Origin: an uncultured Dyadobacter sp.
Lineage (GTDB): Bacteria > Bacteroidota > Bacteroidia > Cytophagales > Spirosomataceae
Direction: 5' to 3'
Assembly (NCBI RefSeq): GCF_946482605.1
Contig: NZ_CAMLSE010000063.1
Coordinates: forward strand, 1 to 22,251
Length of the DNA stretch: 22,251 nucleotides
Below, in pieces: positions 15,422 to 22,251 of this stretch (position 1 is its first letter; the number at the start of each line of letters is the position of its first letter). The notes under the pieces were generated by a model that worked only from the letters and a program-made list of their open reading frames with translations, was not told the DNA's origin and searched no databases. Position numbers and translations under genes: made by a program.

Positions 15422-15429
15422 CAAAGTTA
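15422..15429 (-). promoter_or_regulatory. -7 promoter box (TAACTTTG) for the TPR-DUF4292-EnvC cluster
   Basis: A perfect TAnnTTTG match on the minus strand, identical to the box ahead of the EnvC-like gene. Transcription would start near 15415, giving a leader of about 50 nt to the preferred ATG at 15364. A TTTG at 15455-15458 is 25 bp upstream, longer than the usual 17-23 bp spacing, so the -33 element is uncertain. Confidence 0.5.
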
Positions 15430-15469
15430 CCAAAATTTGTCTGTAAGATGGGGGCAAATCCTTAGGCAA

Positions 15470-15505
15470 ATAAGATTAGTAACGTGGAAAAGCATATAAT
15501 CTTAT
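15470..15505 (-). terminator. AT-rich 9-bp inverted repeat downstream of the MG2-plug gene
   Basis: ATAAGATTA (15470-15478) and TAATCTTAT (15497-15505) are perfect inverted copies separated by 18 nt. The repeat begins 13 nt beyond the stop of the MG2-plug gene and lies some 40-75 bp upstream of the TPR promoter box. It could be a terminator for the former or a protein-binding site for the latter. A low GC content and a long loop make a strong intrinsic terminator unlikely. Confidence 0.35.
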
Positions 15506-15518
15506 GCCAGGAAATCCC

Positions 15519-17948
15519 TCAGCGAACGGAATACGCAGATTTCCCAAATCCCGGCACTCCTGTGGCGGTCAGTACCTCCGCCCGGATATCCATAAGGCCG
15601 GGAGCGTCGGAATGGTAGTACTTCAAACGGACTTTTCCATCGGGGCCAGTTTTCAGCACTGGTGCCCAGAAAACAGTCGAGCGGAAATCCGGAACTGCCG
15701 GAGCTTCACTGGAGATGTATTTTGGGGCATAAAACGCTTTGGGGACATTGAAACCGGCAATTTTAGTCACCAGAACGCCTGGGACGATATCCTGCGAGTA
15801 GTCGTAATTCGCATTGCCTCTCTTGGTCAGGACAGAAATAACCCCGTTGCCTCCCCGGCTTCCGTAGATCGCAGCCGACGCTCCTTTCAAAACGTCGATA
15901 GACTCTACATCATAAACGTTCAGGGAAGTGATGAGTGCTTTGTCGACCGGCATACCATCCAGCACAAAAAGTGGTTCTCCCCGGTTGCCACGGATAGACA
16001 CGCTCGCATTCATACCCGAGCCTGTAACGAGCACGCCAGCGACGCGCCCCGCGAGCATATCGATGACGCTCATATTTCCCGAAGCCATTTGGGGCGTCAC
16101 TTTGAGCGTCGCGTCTGCCGAATTATAAAGTTTTCGGGAATCGCGCGGCACGTCTTTTTTTGCCTTGATGGTGACTTCCTTTAAAAGACGCTCCCGGCTT
16201 TCACGGATCTTTCTCGCAATCTCCTGATCCTGTTCGGCTCGTTTCAGGAAGTCGGCCAGTTGCTGTGCATTGATTGTCAATGGTTTGAATGGAATCTTCA
16301 CCACGGAAGCTTTGGGTACGTCAAACGGGTTGATAAAGAACGATAGGCTCTGATTCCCCTTTTTGTTCATCCCCTGAAGACGGAGCTGGAGGGAATCGGT
16401 AAAGGCCAGATTATATATGGAGAAATGCCCGTTTTCATCCGATTCCGAGGTCATAAATGTGCTCAGGCTGTCATTGCTCAGATAGAGCGATAATGCAGTC
16501 TTTTCGGTGGTTTTCTTGTTGTTTTTGCGCACTTCACCTTCCAGCGTTACGCCCTGCTCGACAAATCTTCCCGGTGCCGGAATGGAATCCTGCAACACAT
16601 CTTCCCAGCGAAAGCGTGTCCAGCCTTGGGTCATCATCAGGTAGTCGAGACGGATTTTTCGTTCCGAATAGGCAGGATCAAAGTAGTAGGCAGGTTGTTC
16701 TATATATCCCTTTAAATCAGACGATAACAGGAGATAAGAAACGATATGCTGTTCATGGGGCTGTTGCAGGATTTGCCCGCCGTCGGTGACAGCCAGGGAA
16801 AGGTTGGCTTCTACCGGCTTGCCAACGGAATCGGTGACACTTACTTCTACTTCCACCAATTCACGCGGTTTATAGTCGGCTTTCGACGGGTTGATCTGCA
16901 CGCGGAGGCTGCGGGAATGATTAATGAATACCAGCCGTTCGCACACGGGTTTGTTCTGGTCGTCGAAGAGCGTTAAATGGGTGATACCATCCGGTAATTC
17001 AGCGGTGGGTAGTTGCATGATCAATCCCCTGCTGCCGATCTTGCCTCTTGCAACGAAGGCGATGATACCCCGAGCGTGGCCGACGACATGGATTGGAATT
17101 TCAGTCTTACCTGGGATCCTTGCGTAAGCGATCACACGCATTTTGGATGAGCTGGACAGGTTGTCCACCAGCATGGTATAGCCGGCTTCCTGCACTTTCG
17201 GAAAGCTAAATGCACTCGCTTTTCCATCTTTTTCCTTCACAAATGCCTGGAACGAATCCCCGGCCCTGGGCTCGAACTGAAAGCGGCCCATACCCAGATG
17301 TTCGCTTTTGAAAGAAGCGACTGTGTCCTTGTTCTGATTGAGTACAAAGCCCGCTACCTCCTGCGCAGTACCAGTCGCGTTGACTGCTTTAAAAGCAATG
17401 CGGGTGTTGATCCCCGCTACAAGCTGGCCGCCTTCCGGGAAGAACTGGAGATCTGTCGATCCAGCCTGGGGCGAAGTGTTATTTTCTTGATAATCAAAAA
17501 TATAAATGTCTTTTTGAAAGAAGAATGCTTGTTCAAAATTGCGCATCCAGTTGGTATACGCACGGATGGTGTAGGCCCCTGGCGCAATAGAATCGGTCAG
17601 GACAAATTCACCGTGCCCATTACCTCCTTCCATGTGTACGCGGCGGAGCCCGGCATTTTTGCCGGAGCGCTGTTCGATAAGGTCTACGTACAGCAGGTTA
17701 CTCGCACTGTCGGCCAAATGGAGCGAACCTTCCGTGAGATAGGCCTTAAACCAAAGTGTGTCGCCGGCTACATAATAGGGTTTGTCGAGATGAAGATATG
17801 CTTTTTCGGAGGGCAGAACCTGCCGGTAATGCAGTAATTTGCTGGAAATGAATTGTGTAAAATCTTCTTCCGAGGATTGGAAAGCGAATGTGATGAATGC
17901 AAAGAGTGTGATGAGGCAGTAGTTGATGAAGGGTATTCTTTTCAGCAT
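15519..17948 (-). CDS. Secreted MG2-domain protein with C-terminal TonB-receptor plug domain but no beta-barrel
   Basis: This is an 809-residue exported protein with an N-terminal signal or anchor (1-23). Residues 50-71 have the MG2 (alpha-2-macroglobulin) signature YLHLDKPYYVAGDTLWFKAY, and several beta-sandwich segments follow. A TonB-receptor plug of the SusC type occupies about 610-711 (VIDMLAGRVAGVLV, FVLDGMPVD, VESIDVLKGASAAIYGSRGG). The last ~98 residues contain a stretch like the A2M 'FW.P...T..DG...' region (STVFWAPVLKTGPDGKVRLKYY). No outer-membrane barrel follows the plug, and no thioester CxEQ motif is seen. Proteins of this shape occur in Bacteroidota and are usually annotated as TonB-dependent receptors, but this one cannot be a complete transporter. 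Its role is unknown; a plug-like adaptor is inference. It is flanked by two inverted repeats. Confidence 0.85.
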   Translation of the reverse strand: MLKRIPFINYCLITLFAFITFAFQSSEEDFTQFISSKLLHYRQVLPSEKAYLHLDKPYYVAGDTLWFKAYLTEGSLHLADSASNLLYVDLIEQRSGKNAGLRRVHMEGGNGHGEFVLTDSIAPGAYTIRAYTNWMRNFEQAFFFQKDIYIFDYQENNTSPQAGSTDLQFFPEGGQLVAGINTRIAFKAVNATGTAQEVAGFVLNQNKDTVASFKSEHLGMGRFQFEPRAGDSFQAFVKEKDGKASAFSFPKVQEAGYTMLVDNLSSSSKMRVIAYARIPGKTEIPIHVVGHARGIIAFVARGKIGSRGLIMQLPTAELPDGITHLTLFDDQNKPVCERLVFINHSRSLRVQINPSKADYKPRELVEVEVSVTDSVGKPVEANLSLAVTDGGQILQQPHEQHIVSYLLLSSDLKGYIEQPAYYFDPAYSERKIRLDYLMMTQGWTRFRWEDVLQDSIPAPGRFVEQGVTLEGEVRKNNKKTTEKTALSLYLSNDSLSTFMTSESDENGHFSIYNLAFTDSLQLRLQGMNKKGNQSLSFFINPFDVPKASVVKIPFKPLTINAQQLADFLKRAEQDQEIARKIRESRERLLKEVTIKAKKDVPRDSRKLYNSADATLKVTPQMASGNMSVIDMLAGRVAGVLVTGSGMNASVSIRGNRGEPLFVLDGMPVDKALITSLNVYDVESIDVLKGASAAIYGSRGGNGVISVLTKRGNANYDYSQDIVPGVLVTKIAGFNVPKAFYAPKYISSEAPAVPDFRSTVFWAPVLKTGPDGKVRLKYYHSDAPGLMDIRAEVLTATGVPGFGKSAYSVR

Positions 17949-17973
17949 ATCGATGAGTAGTTTAGTTTTATAT

Positions 17974-17999
17974 GCAATTTATTTAAAAAAAGAAATTGC
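17974..17999 (-). terminator. 7-bp inverted repeat between permease and MG2-plug genes
   Basis: GCAATTT (17974-17980) and AAATTGC (17993-17999) are perfect inverted copies around a 12-nt A/T-rich loop, starting 9 nt past the permease stop. Read leftward, the loop carries a run of T residues. It may end permease transcription or act as an operator for the MG2-plug gene, whose ATG is about 25 bp further on. Confidence 0.35.
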
Positions 18000-18008
18000 G
18001 GGGCACTT

Positions 18009-19343
18009 TTACTGATTGAGCTTTCTGACGAGCAAAAAAGCGGGATAGCTGATGATCAGGAAAAGCAAGGCGTATTTACTTCCAGAGAGGTCCTGTACCA
18101 CCGCGCCAGCGAGGAAGGCAATGGAGAGTATGAGCATGATAATGGGCAAGGCAGGATAGGCGGGAACTTTCCAGGGGCGGGGGAGGAGCGGCTCTTTCCG
18201 CCGCAGGGCGAGCAACGATGCGAAACCGGACGTGTATCCGAGTACAAAAAAGAAAGTTGCGATATCGGACAGTTTCTCGCAGGCTTCTTTACCTATGAGG
18301 ATCAGGGCGATAGCGACGGAGGAAGTCACCAGCATGGCTACGGCAGGGGTGCCGCCTTTGTTGACCGTCACACCGGATTTCAGGAAAAGACCGTCGCGGC
18401 TCATCGAATACAGAACCCGCGGATTGAAGAGCAACTGCGCATTAACAATCCCGAGAATGGAAATCATCAGGAACAGCGTTACGATTTTTCCGGATCCGTC
18501 CCCGAAAATCAACCTTATCGCATCGGCTGCCGCAAGCTTCGAGTGGGCCAGCTGATCCATGGGCAGGACATACAGAATGGCCATGTTGCACAGCAGATAG
18601 ATGGCGATAATCACCAGAACACCCCCGATCATGGATTTGGGCAGGTTTTTCGAAGGGTCCCGGTCCTCTTCGGAGAAGTATGCCGCCGTGTGCCAGCCGT
18701 CATAGGTGTAAAAAATGGCTTGGAGTGAAAAGACCACCGGGGCAATCCAGGAGCCGGTTTCGATGATTTTACTGGTGGTAACCCGTGCTTCTTCGGCAGT
18801 CACTTCATTGCCGTAGACGTAGCAAATGGCAACAAAGAGGAACAAGCCAACTCCTTTCAGCAGGCTCATGATGTTTTGGAAGCTACTTGCGAGTGCGAGC
18901 CCGATCCAGTGTATAATCGTCAGTATCAGCAAGATTGCGGCGGCTACATAGGGTTCGTAACCGGTTAGGGAAGGGATCAGGAGGGCCAGGTACTCGCTCA
19001 TCGTGTATACGCCGAAACCCAACGCAGAACAGGTCCCCAGCCAGCTGTTGATACCTACTACAAACCCGGCATAGTTCCCGAATGCGCGCTGTGCGTACAC
19101 GTACCATGCGCCTGCGCGCGGAACCGAGGTGCCGAGCTCGATGGTGCAGAGTGTACCCAGGAATGCATACAGGCTCACACCCATCCACAAGGCCATGATC
19201 AGCCATGAATCGCCCAACTGGGCGGCGATGGGGCCAGGCTTTCTCAGGATGCCGGTTCCAATGGTGCCACCGACCGTTACGGCAATGCCGAAGCCGACGC
19301 CCAGAATTTTAAAAAGTTCGTTTCGGGTAGCAGGTTGCTGCAT
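18009..19343 (-). CDS. APC-superfamily amino acid permease
   Basis: This is a 444-residue polytopic transporter with about twelve hydrophobic segments. The first helix carries the APC substrate-binding signature GGTIGTGIL (25-33), where an unwound G-T-G-I binds the amino acid backbone. PRAGAWYVYAQRAFG and YDGWHTAAYFSEEDRDPSKNLPKS are further family motifs. The substrate is not evident. The ATG at 19343 gives the standard short cytoplasmic N-terminus (MQQPATRNELFKILG). An upstream ATG at 19424 would add 27 residues without family character. It is divergent from the histidine kinase gene across a 104-bp gap, in which I see no convincing promoter box on either strand. Confidence 0.9.
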   Translation of the reverse strand: MQQPATRNELFKILGVGFGIAVTVGGTIGTGILRKPGPIAAQLGDSWLIMALWMGVSLYAFLGTLCTIELGTSVPRAGAWYVYAQRAFGNYAGFVVGINSWLGTCSALGFGVYTMSEYLALLIPSLTGYEPYVAAAILLILTIIHWIGLALASSFQNIMSLLKGVGLFLFVAICYVYGNEVTAEEARVTTSKIIETGSWIAPVVFSLQAIFYTYDGWHTAAYFSEEDRDPSKNLPKSMIGGVLVIIAIYLLCNMAILYVLPMDQLAHSKLAAADAIRLIFGDGSGKIVTLFLMISILGIVNAQLLFNPRVLYSMSRDGLFLKSGVTVNKGGTPAVAMLVTSSVAIALILIGKEACEKLSDIATFFFVLGYTSGFASLLALRRKEPLLPRPWKVPAYPALPIIMLILSIAFLAGAVVQDLSGSKYALLFLIISYPAFLLVRKLNQ

Positions 19344-19447
19344 GGGGAGTGAAAATGTGCATTTCGAAAATAGGAAAGTTTTTTTGAATGTAACTCCTAT
19401 ATTCGCCATCAAATACTTGCGCAATCCACAATCTCTCTACAACGACC

Positions 19448-20575
19448 ATGTTTCGGGCTAAGAACCTTTGGATCATTCACTTGCTGGGCTGGGTGTTGTT
19501 GATGAGCTTGCCCCTGACGATTGTGTCGAGGGGGGCTGACACCGACTTTCAGATTTTTGTGCTGCGGTCGTGGGCGTTCTGGCTCTTCTTTCTGATCTAC
19601 TCCGTACTGTTCTATGCCAATTTGCTGGTGCTGATACCGCAGTTGTTTCTAAAACAGCGATATGTGCTGTATGGAGGTGTTTTTGCTGCATTGTTTGTCC
19701 TTACCTATATTTCTCAGCCATTTGAGCATCTGATATTCAAAAAGTTTCATCAGGTGCAAATGCGGGAGCGCGAACTTCCGCCAGGTCCTCCGTTCGATAT
19801 GGAGCGGGGTGACGGCACCCGGTTACCTCCGCCTCGCATTTTCCGCGATTCGCAGGACCGCGGCAGAGAGGTACCGCCCCGGGCAGTAGATTTTGTGAGC
19901 CTCACATTGTTCATTGTCGTGTGGGTGGCAGCGATGGTCATACGCATTTCGGAACAATGGCGGCAGTCGGAGCGGCGGGCGATCCTCTCGGAGGCAGAGA
20001 AGGCACATGCGGAGCTTTCTTTTTTTAAAGCGCAGATCAACCCTCATTTTCTTTTCAATACGCTGAACAATATTTATGCTTTGGCGGTCAGCAACAGCGG
20101 CCATACTGCACCCAGTATCCTGAAATTGTCGCAGATGATGCGCTACATTACGGAAGAAGCGATGGAAAACTATGTTCCGTTGGAAGATGAGCTCGCATGT
20201 CTTGAAAATTATGTTGAATTGCAAAAGCTAAGGCTGAATGCGAAAACGACGCTGGATTTTCAGTTAAAAGGAAACCCTGAGGGGATTAAGATCGCTCCAT
20301 TGATCCTGATGACTTTTGTAGAAAATGCATTTAAATATGGGGTGAGCAATCATCGGGAGTCCCAGATTCGCATTGCGGTCAAAGTGGTTGAAAAAGAGAT
20401 CTTGTTTTTTTGCCAGAACAGGGTTATCGAGCGCAGAACGGACGAGGAGCGCACCGGTGTGGGTATCATAAATACGCAGAAACGGCTGGATTTTCTTTAT
20501 GCGGGCCTTTACAACCTCGATATCCGGAACGATGGGGAGATATTTACCGTGAATTTAAAGCTGACAGGCCAATGA
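19448..20575 (+). CDS. LytS/YehU-type sensor histidine kinase
   Basis: This is a 375-residue membrane kinase. It has four predicted transmembrane helices (about 7-25, 41-63, 73-92 and 148-168), then a short coiled coil and the His_kinase domain with the phospho-acceptor His200 in QINPHFLFNTLNN. The GHKL ATPase part shows the N-box VENAFKYG (N293) and a short G-box GVGIINTQKRL (G337-G339). The loop between helices 3 and 4 (about 93-147) is predicted to be periplasmic and is strikingly rich in Pro, Arg, Asp and Glu (PPGPPFDMERGDGTR, PPPRIFRDSQDRGRE). Its stop overlaps the start of the LytTR regulator by ATGA, so the two are a translationally coupled pair. Confidence 0.92.
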   Translation: MFRAKNLWIIHLLGWVLLMSLPLTIVSRGADTDFQIFVLRSWAFWLFFLIYSVLFYANLLVLIPQLFLKQRYVLYGGVFAALFVLTYISQPFEHLIFKKFHQVQMRERELPPGPPFDMERGDGTRLPPPRIFRDSQDRGREVPPRAVDFVSLTLFIVVWVAAMVIRISEQWRQSERRAILSEAEKAHAELSFFKAQINPHFLFNTLNNIYALAVSNSGHTAPSILKLSQMMRYITEEAMENYVPLEDELACLENYVELQKLRLNAKTTLDFQLKGNPEGIKIAPLILMTFVENAFKYGVSNHRESQIRIAVKVVEKEILFFCQNRVIERRTDEERTGVGIINTQKRLDFLYAGLYNLDIRNDGEIFTVNLKLTGQ

Positions 20576-21261
20576 AATGTGTCGTGATCGATGACGAGCC
20601 GCTGGCATTGCGAATCCTCGAGAAATACATCGGGTCCTATCCGGTGTTGGAATTGCTGGGCGTTTTCGATGACGCCGTGGAAGGTGGCCGGTTCCTGAGG
20701 GCCAATCCGGTGGACCTGCTTTTTATCGACATTAACATGCCCGATCTGTCGGGTCTGGAACTTGTTTCCCGTCTGGAAGTACGGCCGATGGTCATTTTCA
20801 CAACGGCCTATAAAAAATTTGCCTACGAAGGGTTCGAGCTGGAAGCGTTGGATTACCTCCTGAAACCGATTACGATAGAGCGCTTTGAAAAAGCAGTACG
20901 AAAGGCAGCCGAACGGTTTGAACTGCAAAGGGCGAAGCAGGGAGAGACTGAGTCTATCGTGGTCCGTTCGGAATACAAGGCCATTAAAATTGCATTGCAT
21001 GATATCGCCTTTATCGAGGGAATGGAAGATTATATCAAAATCCATTTGCTGGGTTCAAGGCACCCGGTCCTGACGCTGATGTCGCTGAAAGGTATTCTGG
21101 AAAATTTGCCAAATGGATTCAGTCGGATACATCGTAGCTACATTGTCCCCAATGCGCAGGTGAAATCCATTCAAAATAAGAAAGTTATGTTGCTTTCAGG
21201 AGTAGAGCTGCCGGTCAGTGATAGCTATCTCGAGTTCATTGAAAAATGGAAAAGTCAATAA
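20572..21261 (+). CDS. LytTR-family response regulator
   Basis: This is a 229-residue regulator with an N-terminal receiver domain (about 1-115) and a C-terminal LytTR DNA-binding domain (about 130-229). The receiver has the acidic pair D8-D9, the phosphoacceptor D53 (FIDINMPDLSG), the Thr pair at 77-78 (FTTAY) and Lys98 (LLKPI). The LytTR part begins near VVRSEYKAIKI and includes IAFIEGMEDYIKIH and FSRIHRSYIVPNAQVKSI. The ATG at 20572 overlaps the kinase stop (ATGA). An upstream in-frame ATG at 20410 would add 54 residues with no domain and lies inside the kinase gene, so it is rejected. The target genes are unknown; the divergent permease is a simple candidate. Confidence 0.93.
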   Translation: MKCVVIDDEPLALRILEKYIGSYPVLELLGVFDDAVEGGRFLRANPVDLLFIDINMPDLSGLELVSRLEVRPMVIFTTAYKKFAYEGFELEALDYLLKPITIERFEKAVRKAAERFELQRAKQGETESIVVRSEYKAIKIALHDIAFIEGMEDYIKIHLLGSRHPVLTLMSLKGILENLPNGFSRIHRSYIVPNAQVKSIQNKKVMLLSGVELPVSDSYLEFIEKWKSQ

Positions 21262-21265
21262 ATTC

Positions 21266-21279
21266 GCCGGCAGGCCGGC
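21266..21279 (+). terminator. GC-rich hairpin after the response regulator
   Basis: GCCGG (21266-21270) and CCGGC (21275-21279) form a 5-bp stem with a CAGG loop, 5 nt after the stop codon. There is no T-tract behind it, so it is only a possible transcription end. The rest of the 125-bp gap up to 21386 shows no clear promoter box. Confidence 0.3.
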
Positions 21280-21386
21280 CGATTCACCGGTAAAACAGGG
21301 CTGTTAACCGATAGATTACCAAGATCCCGCAACAAAGAAGGTGTGGAATACGATAATGTATTTAAACTCACAGAACTGTTGCAATT

Positions 21387-22100
21387 ATGGAACGCAAGGA
21401 ATTTTTAAAAAGAGGATTTTCGGCATTAGGTTTCGCAGCGATCATCCCGGTGATCAGCTGTTCAAATGACACTGTGGACCCGGTAGAAACCTCAACAGAA
21501 ACAACAGGCACACCGGGAAGCTGTACACTCACCGCCTCTGAAACCGAAGGCCCTTTCCCGACGAAGACGCCGGCCAGCCTGGTTTCCAATGACATTACGT
21601 CCGATCGTTTGGGGACAAAATTGACGGTTAAAATCACGATTCAGAACAAAAATAACAGCTGCGAGGGCCTTGCAGGCGCATTGGTGGACATCTGGCATTG
21701 CGACGCGGCTGGAAATTACTCGGAATACGGTGGTACAGGAATGCAATCGACCAATTATACCAGCGTACACTTCCTCCGGGGCCGCCAGACTACGGATACG
21801 AATGGCCTTGTTACGTTCACCAGCATTTACCCGGGCTGGTACTCGGGCCGTGCGGTACACATTCACGTACACATCTATAATGCGAGCGGGAAATCGTTAT
21901 TGGTGACCCAAATAGCGTTCCCGGAAGAGATCAGCAAGGTCGTGTTTGCGCAGGGCGTGTATGCGGCGCACGGGCAGGCGGATACGACGAATGCAAGGGA
22001 TAACGTGTTCGGTGACGGCGTCAGCACCGAAATGTCGACGGTAACCGGCAGTGTTTCGGCAGGTTACGAGTTGACGCACGCGATTGTGGTAAGTGCTTAA
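21387..22100 (+). CDS. Intradiol ring-cleavage dioxygenase-like lipoprotein
   Basis: This is a 237-residue exported member of the protocatechuate/catechol 1,2-dioxygenase superfamily, which cleaves catechols between the hydroxyls using non-haem Fe(III). The four iron ligands appear conserved: Tyr111 (DAAGNY), Tyr152 (YPGWY), His158 and His160 (VHIHVH). ETEGPFP near residue 54 and DIWHCD at 101-106 are further family motifs, and Arg155 sits where the conserved active-site Arg is expected. The N-terminus is a lipoprotein signal with VISC and Cys25. It also has a Tat-like RKEFLK motif (R3-K4), with Lys in place of the second Arg. Catabolic intradiol enzymes are cytoplasmic, so a surface-attached form is unlike them. 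The substrate is unknown. No catechol-pathway genes are nearby. Confidence 0.87.
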   Translation: MERKEFLKRGFSALGFAAIIPVISCSNDTVDPVETSTETTGTPGSCTLTASETEGPFPTKTPASLVSNDITSDRLGTKLTVKITIQNKNNSCEGLAGALVDIWHCDAAGNYSEYGGTGMQSTNYTSVHFLRGRQTTDTNGLVTFTSIYPGWYSGRAVHIHVHIYNASGKSLLVTQIAFPEEISKVVFAQGVYAAHGQADTTNARDNVFGDGVSTEMSTVTGSVSAGYELTHAIVVSA

Positions 22101-22107
22101 TTTGACT

Positions 22108-22163
22108 TCGGCTGTCGGGAGTCGGCTTTCGGCAATCGGCTTTCAGCAATCGACTTTCGAAAA
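22108..22163 (+). repeat. Degenerate heptamer tandem array (8 units, TCGGCTT-like)
   Basis: Eight consecutive 7-bp units each begin with TC: TCGGCTG, TCGGGAG, TCGGCTT, TCGGCAA, TCGGCTT, TCAGCAA, TCGACTT, TCGAAAA. Pairs of units form a 14-bp super-repeat (TCGGCTTTCGGCAA type). The array starts 8 bp after the dioxygenase stop codon. Decay is strongest at the right end. Confidence 0.85.
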
Positions 22164-22196
22164 AGAGTAGATGTTTTGAAGATGTATTTTATCTAT

Positions 22197-22251
22197 CAAC
22201 AGCCAACAGCCAACAGCCAACAGCCAACAGCCAACAGCCAACAGCCAACAG
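22197..22251 (+). repeat. Perfect heptamer tandem array (CAACAGC), cut by the window end
   Basis: The unit CAACAGC is repeated without error for 55 bp (7 full copies plus 6 bases) and continues past the window edge. Its rotation AGCCAAC is closely related to AGCCGAA, the reverse-strand form of the neighbouring array, so the two arrays are in opposite orientation. They are separated by a 33-bp AT-rich spacer (22164-22196). Confidence 0.95.

Noticed and set aside
15519..17948. Complete TonB-dependent transporter
   Set aside because: The plug motifs are present, but no barrel strands or room for a barrel exist after it.
20410..20571. 54-residue N-terminal extension of the response regulator
   Set aside because: It lies inside the kinase gene in another frame. 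The receiver domain starts normally at ATG 20572 (MKCVVIDDEP), coupled by ATGA to the kinase stop.
21273..21280. GGCCGGCC palindrome as a regulatory site
   Set aside because: A single short palindrome within a GC-rich stretch. It is better read as part of a small hairpin after the response regulator, and no second copy was noticed nearby.
22197..22251. CRISPR array
   Set aside because: The units are 7 bp and contiguous, without spacers, and no cas genes are present. It is a simple heptamer tandem repeat.

Overview
The window looks like chromosomal DNA of a Bacteroidota bacterium, most likely order Cytophagales; a Dyadobacter-like genus is a guess. The clues are families largely typical of that phylum (DUF4292 lipoprotein, DUF5723-like and DUF6787-like proteins, a SusC-type TonB plug), a LytS/LytTR two-component pair, weak Shine-Dalgarno sites, and several matches to the Bacteroidota promoter box TAnnTTTG. 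I see no rRNA, tRNA, CRISPR array, integrase or transposase. No stretch longer than about 300 bases lacks a gene.

Layout. 1-613 holds the 3' part of an unrecognised membrane-anchored protein, convergent with a lipoprotein PBP4-type D,D-carboxypeptidase (615-1889) that has its own promoter. A GT-C (PMT/ArnT-like) glycosyltransferase (2005-3489) is divergent from a rightward three-gene unit. That unit is a short-type RecQ helicase, a DUF5723-like outer-membrane protein starting at a TTG that overlaps the recQ stop, and a secreted CehA/McbA-type metallohydrolase 1 nt further on.

From 9328 to 19343 everything runs leftward, in several units. One is panB - RluA-type pseudouridine synthase - DUF6787-like membrane protein. 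Another is TPR protein - DUF4292 lipoprotein - EnvC-like degenerate LytM protein, an envelope cluster with TAACTTTG boxes ahead of the first and third genes. Then come an 809-residue secreted MG2/TonB-plug protein without a beta-barrel, and an APC-family amino acid permease. From 19448 rightward lie a LytS-type histidine kinase and a LytTR response regulator overlapping by ATGA, then a predicted intradiol dioxygenase-like lipoprotein.

The window ends in two adjacent heptanucleotide tandem arrays, one degenerate and one perfect. Their cores (AGCCGA and AGCCAA) are related and lie in opposite orientations. They are the most unusual DNA structure here, and the second array runs off the window edge.

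The common theme is the cell envelope: peptidoglycan remodelling (PBP4-like enzyme, EnvC-like activator), outer-membrane or lipoprotein biogenesis (DUF4292, DUF5723-like, MG2-plug) and surface glycosylation (GT-C enzyme), mixed with housekeeping genes (recQ, panB, RluA-type). I do not see a clear mobile element or a defence island. The best leads for something under-described are the heptamer arrays, the barrel-less MG2-plug protein, the TPR-DUF4292-EnvC cluster and the rearranged RecQ.
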